In this document: piece by piece, positions 12,562 through 24,075 of the stretch
Position numbering within the stretch: the stretch's first letter is position 1
Layout of the letters: every line of letters begins with the position of its first letter
From: Nymphaea colorata
Taxonomy: Eukaryota > Streptophyta > Magnoliopsida > Nymphaeales > Nymphaeaceae
Length of the DNA stretch: 64,000 nt
Direction: 5' to 3'
Assembly: GCF_008831285.2 (NCBI RefSeq)
Contig: NC_045146.1
Location: 15,183,149 to 15,247,148, forward strand
Notes under the pieces: model-generated
Databases searched by the model: none
Told to the model about the DNA's origin: nothing
What the model saw: only the letters and a program-made list of their open reading frames with translations
Position numbers and translations under genes: made by a program

Positions 12562-13690
12562 TCCTCCTTCTGTCAAACTGGGAAATGTTCAATAATCATC
12601 AATAGTGCTATACCCCACTTAAACCGGGGGACAATCCAATATTCAATTATTTCAGAAAGAGAGGGCATCACCAACTAAAAAACAAAAAGGAAAAGGCCTG
12701 TGGAACCCCTTAATTGTGGTTGCTGTCTAGAAGGACTGAAAACACGTGTCATATAATGGCCGATTTTCCTTCGAAAAAAAGAAGAAAAGTTCCCTAGAAA
12801 CCCACTTTTAACCTCATATCGTTTCCAACATTGGGATGCATCTCCAGGAAAAATAACGACTTAAGCTACATAAAAAAGCCAAGGAAACCAGTTCGAGTTC
12901 AAGATTTCTAGAACCAGTTCGACTTAAGTTTGGAGAAAAGTTGATTCCGTTACTTGATGTCGGATTTGGGTTGCTATCAAGAACACATCTACTTAGGATT
13001 GATTGTCGGGTTAATAACATGGTCATTAGAGTCGAGACATTCAAATTGAAGGAAACAAATAGTCAAATAGTCTCATGTTGTAATGAAATCAAACACTTCA
13101 TGGGGTTTAATTGTTATGGCACGTTGCAAAAGGGATAGCGGTTGACGTACCTAAGATTTTGGTCGGTGAACATTCTCTAGGTACAATACAACATTGCAAA
13201 ACCAGATCCATTCTCAATCCCGGTTGTTTACTTGCTCATATAATTAAAAGAGGTTCTTATGAGTTATCAGAACAACAGGATATGTTTCGGAAAATCTCGA
13301 AAACTTGACAGTACCATCTAAAAGATCAGAACAAGTTGAGTGTGCATCAGAAAAAGTAGAGGTTAGTTTAGTTTGGGGGAACAGGAGGAGGGCCCATGGG
13401 TTAGAGAGAGAGGCAGAGAAGTCAGCAAAGGGGTCAGAGGGACAATGATGGGTCCCAAAGAGAGAGCGCGGAAGATGCGGGGGTTCATTGGTCTGTAGCG
13501 AGCGTTGCATGTCGGAGGTAAGGGGAGGAGCCACCAACATCACCGCCACAGCCTCCGCCACCATCGCCACCACCTCCGCCTCCTCCCCTTCATACTTCTG
13601 ATTTGTATTGTATAACGATGAGGACTGGAGCTGCCTTGTCTTATCGACCGTTCCCTTCATCCCCCACTTCATCTCGTTCTCCTTTTTTTT
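10435..13690. other. Intergenic between hAT element and KNOX promoter region
   Basis: Two compound microsatellites, (CT)n-(AT)n at 11759-11801 and 12519-12561, are the main structures. Open frames here are short or repeat-driven. No gene was recognised. Confidence 0.6.
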
Positions 13691-13696
13691 TTTTTT

Positions 13697-13714
13697 CTCT
13701 CTCTCTCTCTCTCT
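13697..13714. repeat. T-tract and (CT)9 upstream of the KNOX gene
   Basis: A run of T (13683-13696) is followed by a CT dinucleotide run, about 1.15 kb before the start codon. The surrounding 13.3-14.1 kb is purine/pyrimidine-biased, which creates a 181-codon open frame on the minus strand. That frame has no recognisable domain and is not annotated as a gene. Confidence 0.9.
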
Positions 13715-14125
13715 ACACGTGAGCAACTCAATCAGCCCCACCCAAAAAACAATTTCTTTTTCTCCATTCACATATCTTCCTTCACTCAAAGTAAAAGGAA
13801 CACAGTTAGAACTATACCCATGTATTTTTTTTCACTCCACGGCAGGATTCCTTTTGTCACCTTTTACTATTCGTCATTTTTCAGAATAGTGTAGGTCTTT
13901 TCTCACTTTACCTCATATGAAGCGAGAAACATAGGCAAGCTTTTCTCCTCCTCCCCTCAAATCTTCTCTCATCTATTATTATTATTAATGGCCATCTCTT
14001 GGATAACTATTATCTTATTGCTAGAAGTAGGCCAATAATGATCACCGTGGTTTGATGCAAGACTAGAGGGGCGAAGAGTGACGTCCGTTGGGGTTTTGGC
14101 TCGATTTGGCTTCCATGGTTGTGCT

Positions 14126-14132
14126 TATATAG
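14126..14132 (+). promoter_or_regulatory. Candidate TATA box upstream of the KNOX gene
   Basis: TATATAG in the context GTGCTTATATAGGGG, about 725 nt before the KNOX ATG. If used, the leader would be near 690 nt and would contain upstream ATGs at 14241 and 14506, each opening a short reading frame of roughly 30 codons. The TTAATTTTCAG just before the ATG (ending 14845) could be a splice acceptor that removes part of this leader. TSS data are lacking, so this is weak. Confidence 0.25.
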
Positions 14133-14856
14133 GGGATTTTGCTGGTGCGTGTGTTTGTTTTTCGACTACTGTTGTCATTTACCCACGTTCCCCTTTGTTT
14201 CTGTACTTTGTGGAAACCAGACAACCCTTCTGCAGGGCCGATGGTCAGAAATCTGTTCGTCGCCGCCAGCCTCTTCCTGCTGTCTGTGGAAAACTTCATC
14301 ATCCCCTGCAGCTCCCAAAGAGTTTTGAAGACACTGTAAGCGAGGGAACACAAAGTCAGGGGAAAGATTCACTGTGGCTGATTGTTGGGCACTCAGAAGA
14401 GAGAGAGAAAAGGCCTACGGCTTCACCGCCACTGCAACACCACTGCCTAGGGTTCTTCGAAAATCGTTCATTACACACAGTTGTGCACAGATCTCCCGGT
14501 CCGGATGACAGCTAAAAGAAATTTGATGGATTTGACATGCAGAAAGGAGGGGTCTATTCCCACCACGCTAGCGGCTAGCGTACCATTCTCTGCCTGAGTC
14601 CCGGTTTCTAGGCCTCGTCCCATTACCTTCTCCACGCTCCTCCCATCCCCAAAGAATAATTCGGAAAAGAGAGAGATCGCAGGTATATGTGTGAGTGAGA
14701 AATCGTTCCCAAGAGCAAAAAGAGCGATAATTCCCACCACCTTCCTCATTACTACCGTCGTTTATTATTGATCGCCAAAGTTTGAAACCCTTGGGAAGGA
14801 AACTTGTTGGGAGTAGCGGGTAAGAATTTCGGCCTTAATTTTCAGTGGGGGAAGCG

Positions 14857-16265
14857 ATGGATCATCATTTCCAAGTGAACAGCATGTTTGCCAACGCTGG
14901 GAACTCGTTGTTCGGTGAGAGAAACGGCGTGGGGTGCCCGCAACCCCAAGGATCGTCAGATGCGGGGGGCACGAGTTCCATTATGGCTTTCATAAAACAA
15001 GAGCAGCGGCACCAGCAGCACGCAGGCGTCCATCCTCCTGCTTCTGTCCCCTCGTTTTTCTCCCACGCCACCACCGCCACCTGCAATAACTACTACCCAG
15101 GGGGGCAGCAAGAGAGGCAGGAAGGAGGTGGAGAACCTGACAACTCCAAAGAGACGGATGCCATCAAGGCCAAAATTATTGCACACCCGCAATATTCTAG
15201 CTTATTAGAAGCCTACATGGACTGCCAAAAGGTTCAGTATGCTTTCCTCCCCAAGTTTTGGTGCTCATATTGTGAAGATCTGTCGTCCAAATTCCTTTCC
15301 CATTTTTGGTTGCGTGCAGATTGGAGCTCCACCACAAGTCGCAGATAGATTGAGTGCCATAAGGAGAGAATTGGAACAAAGGCAACGCTCGTCAGCTAGC
15401 GGGAGTGTCTCTGGGAGTGATCCAGAACTTGATCAGTTCATGGTGGGTTTCTTTTCCACAACTCTTTCTTTCTTTGCAGGTTTTCTTTCAGTTTTCCTTG
15501 TAGAAGCTGAAGATTCACTAGGTTTTTGATGGGATGTTTCTATGCTTTGTTTTTCTTTCTGCTGTTTTGGCGTGCACGATAGGACGCCTACCATGATATA
15601 CTTGTGAAATACCGAGAGGAGCTGACCAGACCTCTACAAGAAGCTATGCAGTTTATGAGGAGCATAGAGTCGCAGCTCAACTCCTTAAGCGACGGATCAG
15701 TACGCGTTTTCTCCCTAGGTAATGACAAGATCTCCCCTTTGCCTTGCTCAATTACGAAATAAAATAAAATAAAAGCGACATAGAAGGCCTCTAAGATGTC
15801 AATTAGTTTTTAGCTGCAAGGAGAAAAAAGAAGCCAACATCAACACAAATCCTTCACCATGCCCGATGTTGGGGCTCGAATAATCTTTTAATATAAAGAA
15901 ATGAAGACCCGGGTATCACCCATCTCATCAAGCTAATAACTATTTCTTATTTTTCATTCCGGACCTCTTCCCCCGAGAAGATGTAATGTTTCTTTATACT
16001 GTAAAACATCATATCTTACGTGGTTTCTTGTTGTTCTGGATTTCCTTCTCTTCTCGAAATCGTCTCTCTCCTACTCGGTTCCCTTGTCTTTTTTATACTC
16101 CAGATGAATATGAAAATGAAAGGACGTGAGGAAGGGAACTAGTTTCTTCTTTGTATTAAAGGAGAGATGAAAACGAATTTCATATGCTCTGCTAGTTTGT
16201 TCGTCATGGATTGAACTTTGGTTGCTGCTAACAATCCTTCGGGTTCCTTGCTTTTCAAGATCGTA

Positions 16266-16309
<44 letters not shown>

Positions 16310-19300
16310 CCTGTTTATTGTTGCAGTTATATATATAGAGAGAGAGATAGCTGTTTCTTGCTGCACCTATATGCAGCCCACAGCACTTGATGTCGTTCGA
16401 GCCATTCGTACTGTTGCTAGCTGTGAGTACCGCGGCGTCATGGCGGTCTGTGGGGAGCACGATGGTGGTCATTTTCAATAGAAACATTTCTTGGCATAGC
16501 TTGGTGAGTGGAGAGGGATAGGCCACGCCGTCAGAGTTGAGAATCCGATCTGCGAGCTCCCAACTTCTGTGATTCGTTGGAGAATCTTAATTTATGGGGT
16601 TTAAAGTACGATCTAGGTGTGCTTCGTTAATTTCTTCCAGGATGGTATTTCTTGTAAGTGATGAAACGGGATTTGGATGACTGAGCCTCTTCTTGTATTA
16701 TATGCACATATGATAAACAATACTGAATAAGCCACAATGCGAACACATCCTGTCTGGGGTTCATTTTATTTTTTATCAATTTTCTTGTTACAACATGCAC
16801 GTGCCGCACGCAGATCTGCAGCACAGAGAGAGAGAGAGAGAGAGAATCCTCTACGTGCTGAGAGTCTACTTGGCTTATAATCTGGTGTGTATTTTGATGT
16901 CTTGGGATGATTATATTTGTGTAACAGATATTCTCTTCATTTTCTCTGAAAAAGCTGGCGATATAAATATTATAGTAGTTGAAGGGTGTTGGGACTTTCA
17001 CCAAGTAGTTTGTCCCTTGGATGTCGTTGCCGGAGAATCAACTGCCGAGCGCATATGGAAACGCATGGTCTCTCTTCTGCTTCTTGCGTCGGAATTTTCA
17101 AATGCAGCTCGTGGAAGTACTGCTGGCTCTTGTTTCAGTCATGGTTAGCATTACAGAGAGAAACAGAAAACGCAAACAGGCTTTTGTTTATAGAATTTTT
17201 AATTTTAATTCCCATGTACGGAAGTGTATAATTTTTTGCTGAAGTTCGTGGTCTATATTTTTTCTAACAACTTCTTGCGAGAGGAAAAATGTAGTGACTT
17301 TGGAAAACGGGATTGATGTTCGCCTTCTGATTTTGACTCGAAGAATCGCGTCTTAAGACCCCGAATTCAGTTAGCATCATCCAAACGACTCTGGTCTGGT
17401 CTGACCTTCTCATCAAATGGTTGTCTTGTCCGAATGGATGGGGAATACACAATGATAAATTGAATTAATTTAGTTTGTCTCGGCTCATCGTCAACTTTTA
17501 GGCAGCATTGATGCGATTTCGTTTGTAAATAGTCCGAACTTCATTGTTTGCTCTTTTCCAATTCAGGTCAGAATATATGATCTCTTGGTTCAAGGCCTTA
17601 ATTTGTGTGGTGGCTTTTTTATTTTTTTGTATATGGTTAGGGAATTGTAGTTGTCTTTTTTTTATTTGGGATAATTGTTTGCTTATCAATTTGTCATATT
17701 CCCAACAATGTGAAAATGCCCATAAGAGTTGTAATAATTGAAGTTTCGTGTTCTTATGCTTGATAACCCTTTTGTTGCATTATTGAATTTTAGTGTGGAC
17801 GGTAGATAAAAGTTTGATAGGGAAAGGTTAAACATGATTCTTTTCATGATACAACTTGTTCTTACTTGTATCTAAGGTTTGTAATTATAGTAAGTTTAAT
17901 TTCTCTCCATTTTCATTAGTTCCCTTAATGCTCTTCTTCCAACAGGTTTGGCGCATGCATTGTGGCATGTATTGACTCAGAATATGCTTTACATTTGATC
18001 TAGATGTTACATAAATATTTGATGGGAAAAGGTTAAGCATGATTCTTTTCATTAGACTGCATTTGTTCATTCGGTTGAATACGATTATCCTAGAATATAA
18101 TTCCTCCCGCTGGTATCTTTTTAGTAAAAGTTAGTGATTAAAGTATAGTCGGTAGTGAATTTTTCTCCATTTTCATTAGTTCCCCACAATATTCTTCTTT
18201 CAGCAGGTTTGTTCCATGCATGGGCATGCGTCGACTCACATTATGCTTTGTATTTTTTAATTGTTAATGTGTCTAGGTAATTTTATCAGCTCTTCTTGTA
18301 GCATTGACAACATCAGAGCGTATATTGTCTAATATCTCCCATTTTCAGTGTTTAATGGGACTATGGTTTACAAATACAATCGTTCATAAGTTTTTATTGA
18401 TAACGTTGGTTTTGTAAAACTAAGTTCAGTCTGCTCGGTGAGTCATCTATCATCAAAATATTCCATTTTAGGGTAATGATACTTCCTTTAAGCTTATACT
18501 AATTAGAAACTAGCTTGTTCTTAACAATGGCTGCATAGAAAGTAATGATCTTGTAGGTTTTGGTTATTGTAACCATACGTCCACATTGTGTTGAACATAT
18601 TGCAACGAGTAGTTTTAATTTGAAAATTAATTGTGTCTTGTAAATGAATGTCCAGTTTCTCTCAGAATCAATCTAGGTGAAAAGAACATACGAATTTCGG
18701 AGTACTCTCGAAACAAAACAAATAAACAGGTATTATTGCATTCTAGACAAAAAACATGGGGCAGTAATAATTTTTCCTATTAAGACTGGTAAGGGAAGGA
18801 ACATGTAAATTCACATGTTTCAGTAAAAAGTTTCATATTTATTGGACAGTATAAGAAACTTTCTTTGTTCTTAACCATTGGCCAGTTATTAATTTGATTA
18901 TTCTGTTGTACAAACAAATAGTTTTTTGCACTCTTGTCCTGAACCTTGAAGAGTTTAGTTTGTATTGATCACCAAACTTTTTCATACCTGGCAGATGGAA
19001 ACTGAATGTTTGCTGGGTTGGCGTTGTGATATTTTCTTAATTACAAGAAACTTTGTCCATCACGAACCTTCTCCTGGATATTTTGCAGGAAAGTTGTGAA
19101 TCATTTTCTTCTTTCCCTTCCCATTCATGACCTGCCAATAGGCTTCTCCTGCCATGGGACAAAATTGTTTCCTTCTTGTTCTTATGGATTTAGTTTGTTC
19201 CTTTCGAAGCTAATTCTCTCACGTTCTAGCCTAATCATCCAAATGTATCTTCTTTGAACCACCTTATATGTTGTTCCCCAATTATACGGGACTTTAGTTT

Positions 19301-21015
19301 ATTTGAAACTGCAGGCACTTCTTAATACGTGGCATCAAGGCACGGGAAGTTTTTTATGTGTTAATATTTTCCTGAAGAAAACTAACTTTTATAAATGTTT
19401 TGTTCATGTAGTCTGTTCTTTGATTAGGTTTACGACATTTGGTGAGTTGGTACTAATTGACTTGCCAAAACGAAATTAGATGCATGCTTAATATGTTGCA
19501 CATGGCACTCTTTCAACTGTTCAAAGGGTATCTTCACAATATGTAGAAAAAAATCTTGTCTGATGCACAATGGTGGTGGACTTTCATCTTTCATTTTTTA
19601 AATTAAGGCAGAGGGTTGTGCAGAAGACAACATTAGGCTGCAGTAAAAGTATTTCCAGCAGTCTTTTAACTCCAAAATCATGTGGAATGAACTTCAAGAA
19701 CTTGTAATGATCACCTCCTTAAATCTATTAGTGAATGTCAACAATTTGTCGTGACTCTACCCTTGGTGTCTCCTTTTTTTCTTTCTTCCTCCTAAACTTT
19801 TTTCTTTCGTTTAGGAGATTCTGCCAATATTAGCAATTTTTTATTATTTGCTTCTTAAATATCTTAAAGGCACTGATAATTTGAAGCAAAGGTAAATGAG
19901 AAACGAAAATGAAGGTTAATATGTGTACGTTAGTATTTCTGTATACTAGATATGATATTCTGAAACGCATTGATCTTTTGGCATCTTAACCCTTTGTTTC
20001 TGACTCTTGTTTGATTTTGGTGATGAAAAGAACCATCCATTGGTATTCCTGCCTTGGTCTGTTCCAGACTAGATTAGCGGTTGTTAGCTTCGCTGTTTGG
20101 GTCTGGTACAGAAAATTTGCATTGATGATGCGTAAGACTGTCCCTACTACCTGACAGGATTTGTTTGTGTGTACGTGAAACATCTATGTTCAGCTGACGC
20201 AAGTCTTTGCACTGGCTCGGAGTTTTGGTCCCATTGGTCGTTAAAGTAATTATCCTTGCAGTGTGTCAATGCCGTGCAATTGGTTTGAGCAAAATTCAGG
20301 ATGTACATACATACTTACATACTATTGACTACCCTTGATTTCTCAAGTACTATGATTTCTGTAGCTTGCATGATAATTTCTGTACTAAAACTGAAGTTCT
20401 TCCAGATGACAAACTTGAGGGAACCGGATCATCAGAGGAAGATCAGGGTGGTAGTGGAGGAGAATCAGAACTTCCTGAGATTGATCCTCGGGCTGAGGAG
20501 AATGAATTGAAGCACCGTCTTCTAAAGAAGTATAGTGGGTATTTAGGAAGTCTGAGGCAAGAGCTCTCTAAGAAAAAGAAGAAGGGCAAGCTTCCAAAAG
20601 ATGCCAGACAGAAACTCCTGAATTGGTGGGAAATGCACTACAAATGGCCATATCCATCGGTAAGACCGCCAATTTTCTTTGTGGATGAAGTTATTATATA
20701 TATATATACACACACACAGAGCTGTGCACAGACAAGATTTGTCGAGCCCTTGATGTTATATAGATGTCTTGTCAAATGACTTGGTTCGTTGCTGGCTTTC
20801 GTAAACAGGAGACAGAAAAAGTGGCGTTAGCTGAATCGACAGGGCTTGATCAGAAACAGATAAATAACTGGTTTATAAACCAGAGGAAACGACATTGGAA
20901 GCCCTCAGACGACATGCAGTTCGTGGTGATGGATGGTCATCCTCCCCACAATGCGGCTTTTTATATCGATAATCATCACTTCATGGGCGACGCATCGTTT
21001 CGATTTGGTCCTTGA
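14857..21015 (+). CDS. KNAT1/BP-like: Class I KNOX homeodomain transcription factor, KNAT1/BREVIPEDICELLUS-like (5 exons)
   Basis: Nuclear TALE homeodomain regulator of shoot meristem and internode development; the family acts as heterodimers with BELL proteins. Exons read by frame and splice consensus: 14857-15231, 15320-15442, 15583-15718, 20406-20659, 20809-21015. They total 1095 nt (364 aa), all junctions in frame with GT-AG introns. KNOX1 lies at about residues 99-145 (ending YMDCQK, then [11 protein letters not shown] after the splice) and KNOX2 at about 159-203. An acidic linker precedes the ELK domain at 245-265 ([20 protein letters not shown]). The homeodomain (about 266-329) has the TALE PYP insert at 293-295 and [13 protein letters not shown] at 317-329. 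The tail MQFVVMDG...FRFGP matches the KNAT1 subgroup better than STM or KNAT2/6. The ATG at 14857 has a purine at -3 and G at +4; an in-frame GTG 12 nt upstream is not a likely start. Family call is firm; the KNAT1 subgroup assignment is from memory of family tails. Confidence 0.95.
16271..16308. repeat. (GA)19 microsatellite in KNOX intron 3
   Basis: Uninterrupted GA dinucleotide tract, followed about 25 bp later by a short AT/GA stretch (16330-16348). A second GA tract lies at 16825-16845 in the same intron. GA repeats are known binding sites of plant BBR/BPC GAGA-binding proteins, some of whose targets are KNOX genes. A regulatory role here is inference. Confidence 0.95.
17813..18260. repeat. 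Diverged tandem duplication inside KNOX intron 3
   Basis: Two consecutive blocks share ordered matches. TTTGATAGGGAAAGGTTAAA at 17813 matches TTTGATGGGAAAAGGTTAAG at 18018. CTCCATTTTCATTAGTTCCC occurs in both blocks, followed by a shared AACAGGTTTG/AGCAGGTTTG, GCATGCATTG/CCATGCATGG and GACTCA..TATGCTTT. The period is about 205 bp at the left and longer at the right because of indels. Confidence 0.75.
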
Positions 21016-22010
21016 AAGTCGAGATCGAGGTTTGCCTCTGGCAACCTTTTTTCTCCTCTGTAGCAATAATTACTGCACGCATAAGCAAATATTTCATTAT
21101 GTCAGTGGGCGTGTAAGTTGATGCAAGACAGGGTTAGTCTGGTTGTGTCGAGGGATGGTAGATAGATTACTTATTATTGCAGTTGACATTTCTCCATTAC
21201 CATAAACGACCTTTAGGCTATACTTGATTTATGTGCTACTTAAAATATGTAGCTTGCTTTAATTCCATGCATGTGGGCTCGTCTTCTCGCTGGAACTGGT
21301 TTTCCATCCAGGAGCTTGCAAATCTTTGGAATTAATTTGTGATTTTTGTTGTTGTAGTGGTTGAGTACCTGCGTTAATATTTTATGCAGTATGTTCAGTT
21401 TCTTTCGAGTTGAAGACTGATTGAGATCATGACCTTGTTTTCTTTCTGGGCATTATCTCGTCACAAGTTGGCATTCATCAACTGCCATAATAAATACGGT
21501 AGTGGAAAATTTTAAATGACATGGGGTTGGTAAGTTGATAGGCAAGGGGACCTCAATGGTTAGGTATGTGATTTTAATTTGGGTATCTTTTCTACTTAAT
21601 TATCTGAATTCAAACGAATGACATAGTGTAAATGGGCCACGTGTTTGGCTATTTGTTAAAAATGGGGTTACATCGAAAAGTATTTACTCTGATATTCTCT
21701 CTCTCCATCGTTGCACCGTTGCACGTCCTATCCTGATTTTTTCTCCATATGTGTGTGTGTGTATATATTATATATATATACACGAAGAATTATGGACAGA
21801 TTTTTTTATTCAATTTAATTAATTGCTAGGTAGGATTAAACATCTATTTTTTAGTAAAAAGTAATTAGCTGCAGACTAGTTATCTTTACCATAATTGGCA
21901 CCTCTTTTTAAAATGGCAGAAAACTGGGATTGATTGATTATATAATAGAAAAGCTTTGCATTTGAAAAATCTAGATATTTTCACTAAACGATTTTGATAT
22001 AAAATACGAT
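21016..22010. other. KNOX 3' flank
   Basis: Follows the KNOX stop codon. T-rich sequence typical of a plant 3' UTR and terminator runs to roughly 21.5 kb, then AT-rich intergenic DNA with a (GT)n-(AT)n patch at 21749-21780. No other gene was seen. Confidence 0.5.
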
Positions 22011-22011
22011 T

Positions 22012-22735
22012 CTTGGAAGCCTTGAATTAAAAAATACTTCCTATGTCTGAGATTTGAATACGAAGAAAATTATCTACATTTTTGTGTGTAGGTGGTCTTT
22101 TGATGAAAAGTTTCTTATGGTAAAAGTAGGTTGAGAGTATCGCGTATATATTGTTACGTTTCCCATTCGTTTTCCATGTTTACTTTAAAATTAATTCGTG
22201 GATCTATTATGTATGCATCACTTTGTAGGAGTGAGAATTGGCGGCCGTTTGTAGCCGATTTGGTAAAATATATATATAAAGGGAAATGTTATCCTGCCAA
22301 TTGCCCTGGACACCTTGCTTGGAAGCCGTGAATTAAAAATGCTTCAAATTTCTGGGATTGAATACGAAGAAAAAAATCTGCAATTTTGTGTCTGGAATGT
22401 CTAATGATTAAAAGCTTCTGCCCCATTCAAATCTAGGTTAAAACTTCTAATAAGTAGAATATGAATATAATAACAGTTTTCGAGAGTATTGTGTATATTG
22501 TAGTGAGGTTTGGATACGTTTCAAATGGAGATAAACCCATTCTAGATAAATAAAGATGCATGCTTTCCGTCCATGATTTCAGGGCAGTAGTAATCCATTT
22601 TTCCATGTGCACTTCAAATTTAAGTCAAGAATCTATTATGTATGCGCCACTTTGTATGAGTGAGAATTGACTGCGGTTGGTAGGGTAAAAATATACATAA
22701 CAGAGATCTTCTTCCTGCAAATAGCCCTCGCCACT
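22012..22735. repeat. Tandem duplication of ~306 bp
   Basis: CTTGGAAGCCTTGAATTAAA at 22012 recurs as CTTGGAAGCCGTGAATTAAA at 22318. Matched landmarks follow in order: GATTTGAATACGAAGAAAA/GGATTGAATACGAAGAAAA, GAGAGTATCGCGTATAT/GAGAGTATTGTGTATAT, TTTTCCATGTTTACTT/TTTTCCATGTGCACTT, and ATCTATTATGTATGC. The second copy carries about 110 bp of extra sequence (about 22500-22600). Confidence 0.85.
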
Positions 22736-23464
22736 GATATTGTTGCTGAAGAAGAGTTCCAAGTTAATTCGACTGTGTCCTTTCTTTTCGATCGAACAGC
22801 ACAATCATTCTAAAAGTAATCCAATGTATGCATGGTTTCATTTTATATATATGATGGAGGCCATATAATATTCCCCTTGCTTGGCTGTAGTTGTTTGTCT
22901 TGTTTACTTTCCTTTCAGGAATTGATGAGTGGATGGATGATTTGATGCTTCTTGTCTTCCTATTTGTTAGGTATAACTTAAGTTGGTGGGGCAGCAAGCT
23001 ACTTGATATAAAGCTACTTGATATAAGACTGCCATGTCTGAGCTCCATTAATTTGAATTTGGTCCATCTGATGCTTATTATTCTAAGCGATTTATGTTAA
23101 TGGATTGGTCTTTCTGTTCTACATAAAGTTCTCGCTTTCCCATGAAATACTCCATGTTTCCCGGTCTTGCTAGTCAAGATCCAATAAACAAGCTCCGTCT
23201 TTAGCCTCAATTAAAGCTCGACCATTTTAATCAAACAATTTGTGTTTCTTTTAGATCGCCTAAATATCTGACTTGGCTTCAATGACTGACATCGAAAACC
23301 AATACTTTGAACAAAAAGAGATTCTGGTGAAATAACCAGTGTCATTGCAATAATCAAACGCACCTCAACACCTAATCAGCTAATAAACCTTGCAAGGACA
23401 TAATTTTCTTGCTTGTTATAGAACCACTCTTGCGTTTTTTAGTGTTCAATATGATCAGATGTGA

Positions 23465-24075
<611 letters not shown>

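Larger units (their letters stand above)
15719..20405 (+). other. Intron 3 of the KNOX gene, 4.7 kb
   Basis: The intron separates the KNOX2-encoding exon from the ELK/homeodomain exon. It starts GTAATG after a split GAT codon and ends TTCTTCCAG. Class I KNOX genes often have a large intron at this place that can hold regulatory sequence. Visible contents are a (GA)19 tract (16271-16308), a second GA tract (16825-16845), and a diverged ~200-bp tandem duplication (about 17813-18260). The rest is T-rich, ordinary intron-like sequence. No coding potential for a nested gene was seen; open frames there are short and unsupported. Confidence 0.9.

Noticed and set aside
13244-13789. 181-codon minus-strand open frame upstream of the KNOX gene
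   Set aside because: It runs through a CT/GA microsatellite and a CCACCGCC-type repeat, giving Glu/Arg/Lys and Ala/Val runs. No domain, no splice or promoter support.
14571-14587. Short palindrome ACGCTAG-CGG-CTAGCGT before the KNOX start
   Set aside because: Only 7-bp arms; hairpins of this size are common by chance.
14845-14856. Four-codon N-terminal extension of KNOX starting at GTG
   Set aside because: GTG is an unlikely start in a plant nuclear gene and an ATG in good context follows 12 nt later; the GTG also sits on a possible splice acceptor.
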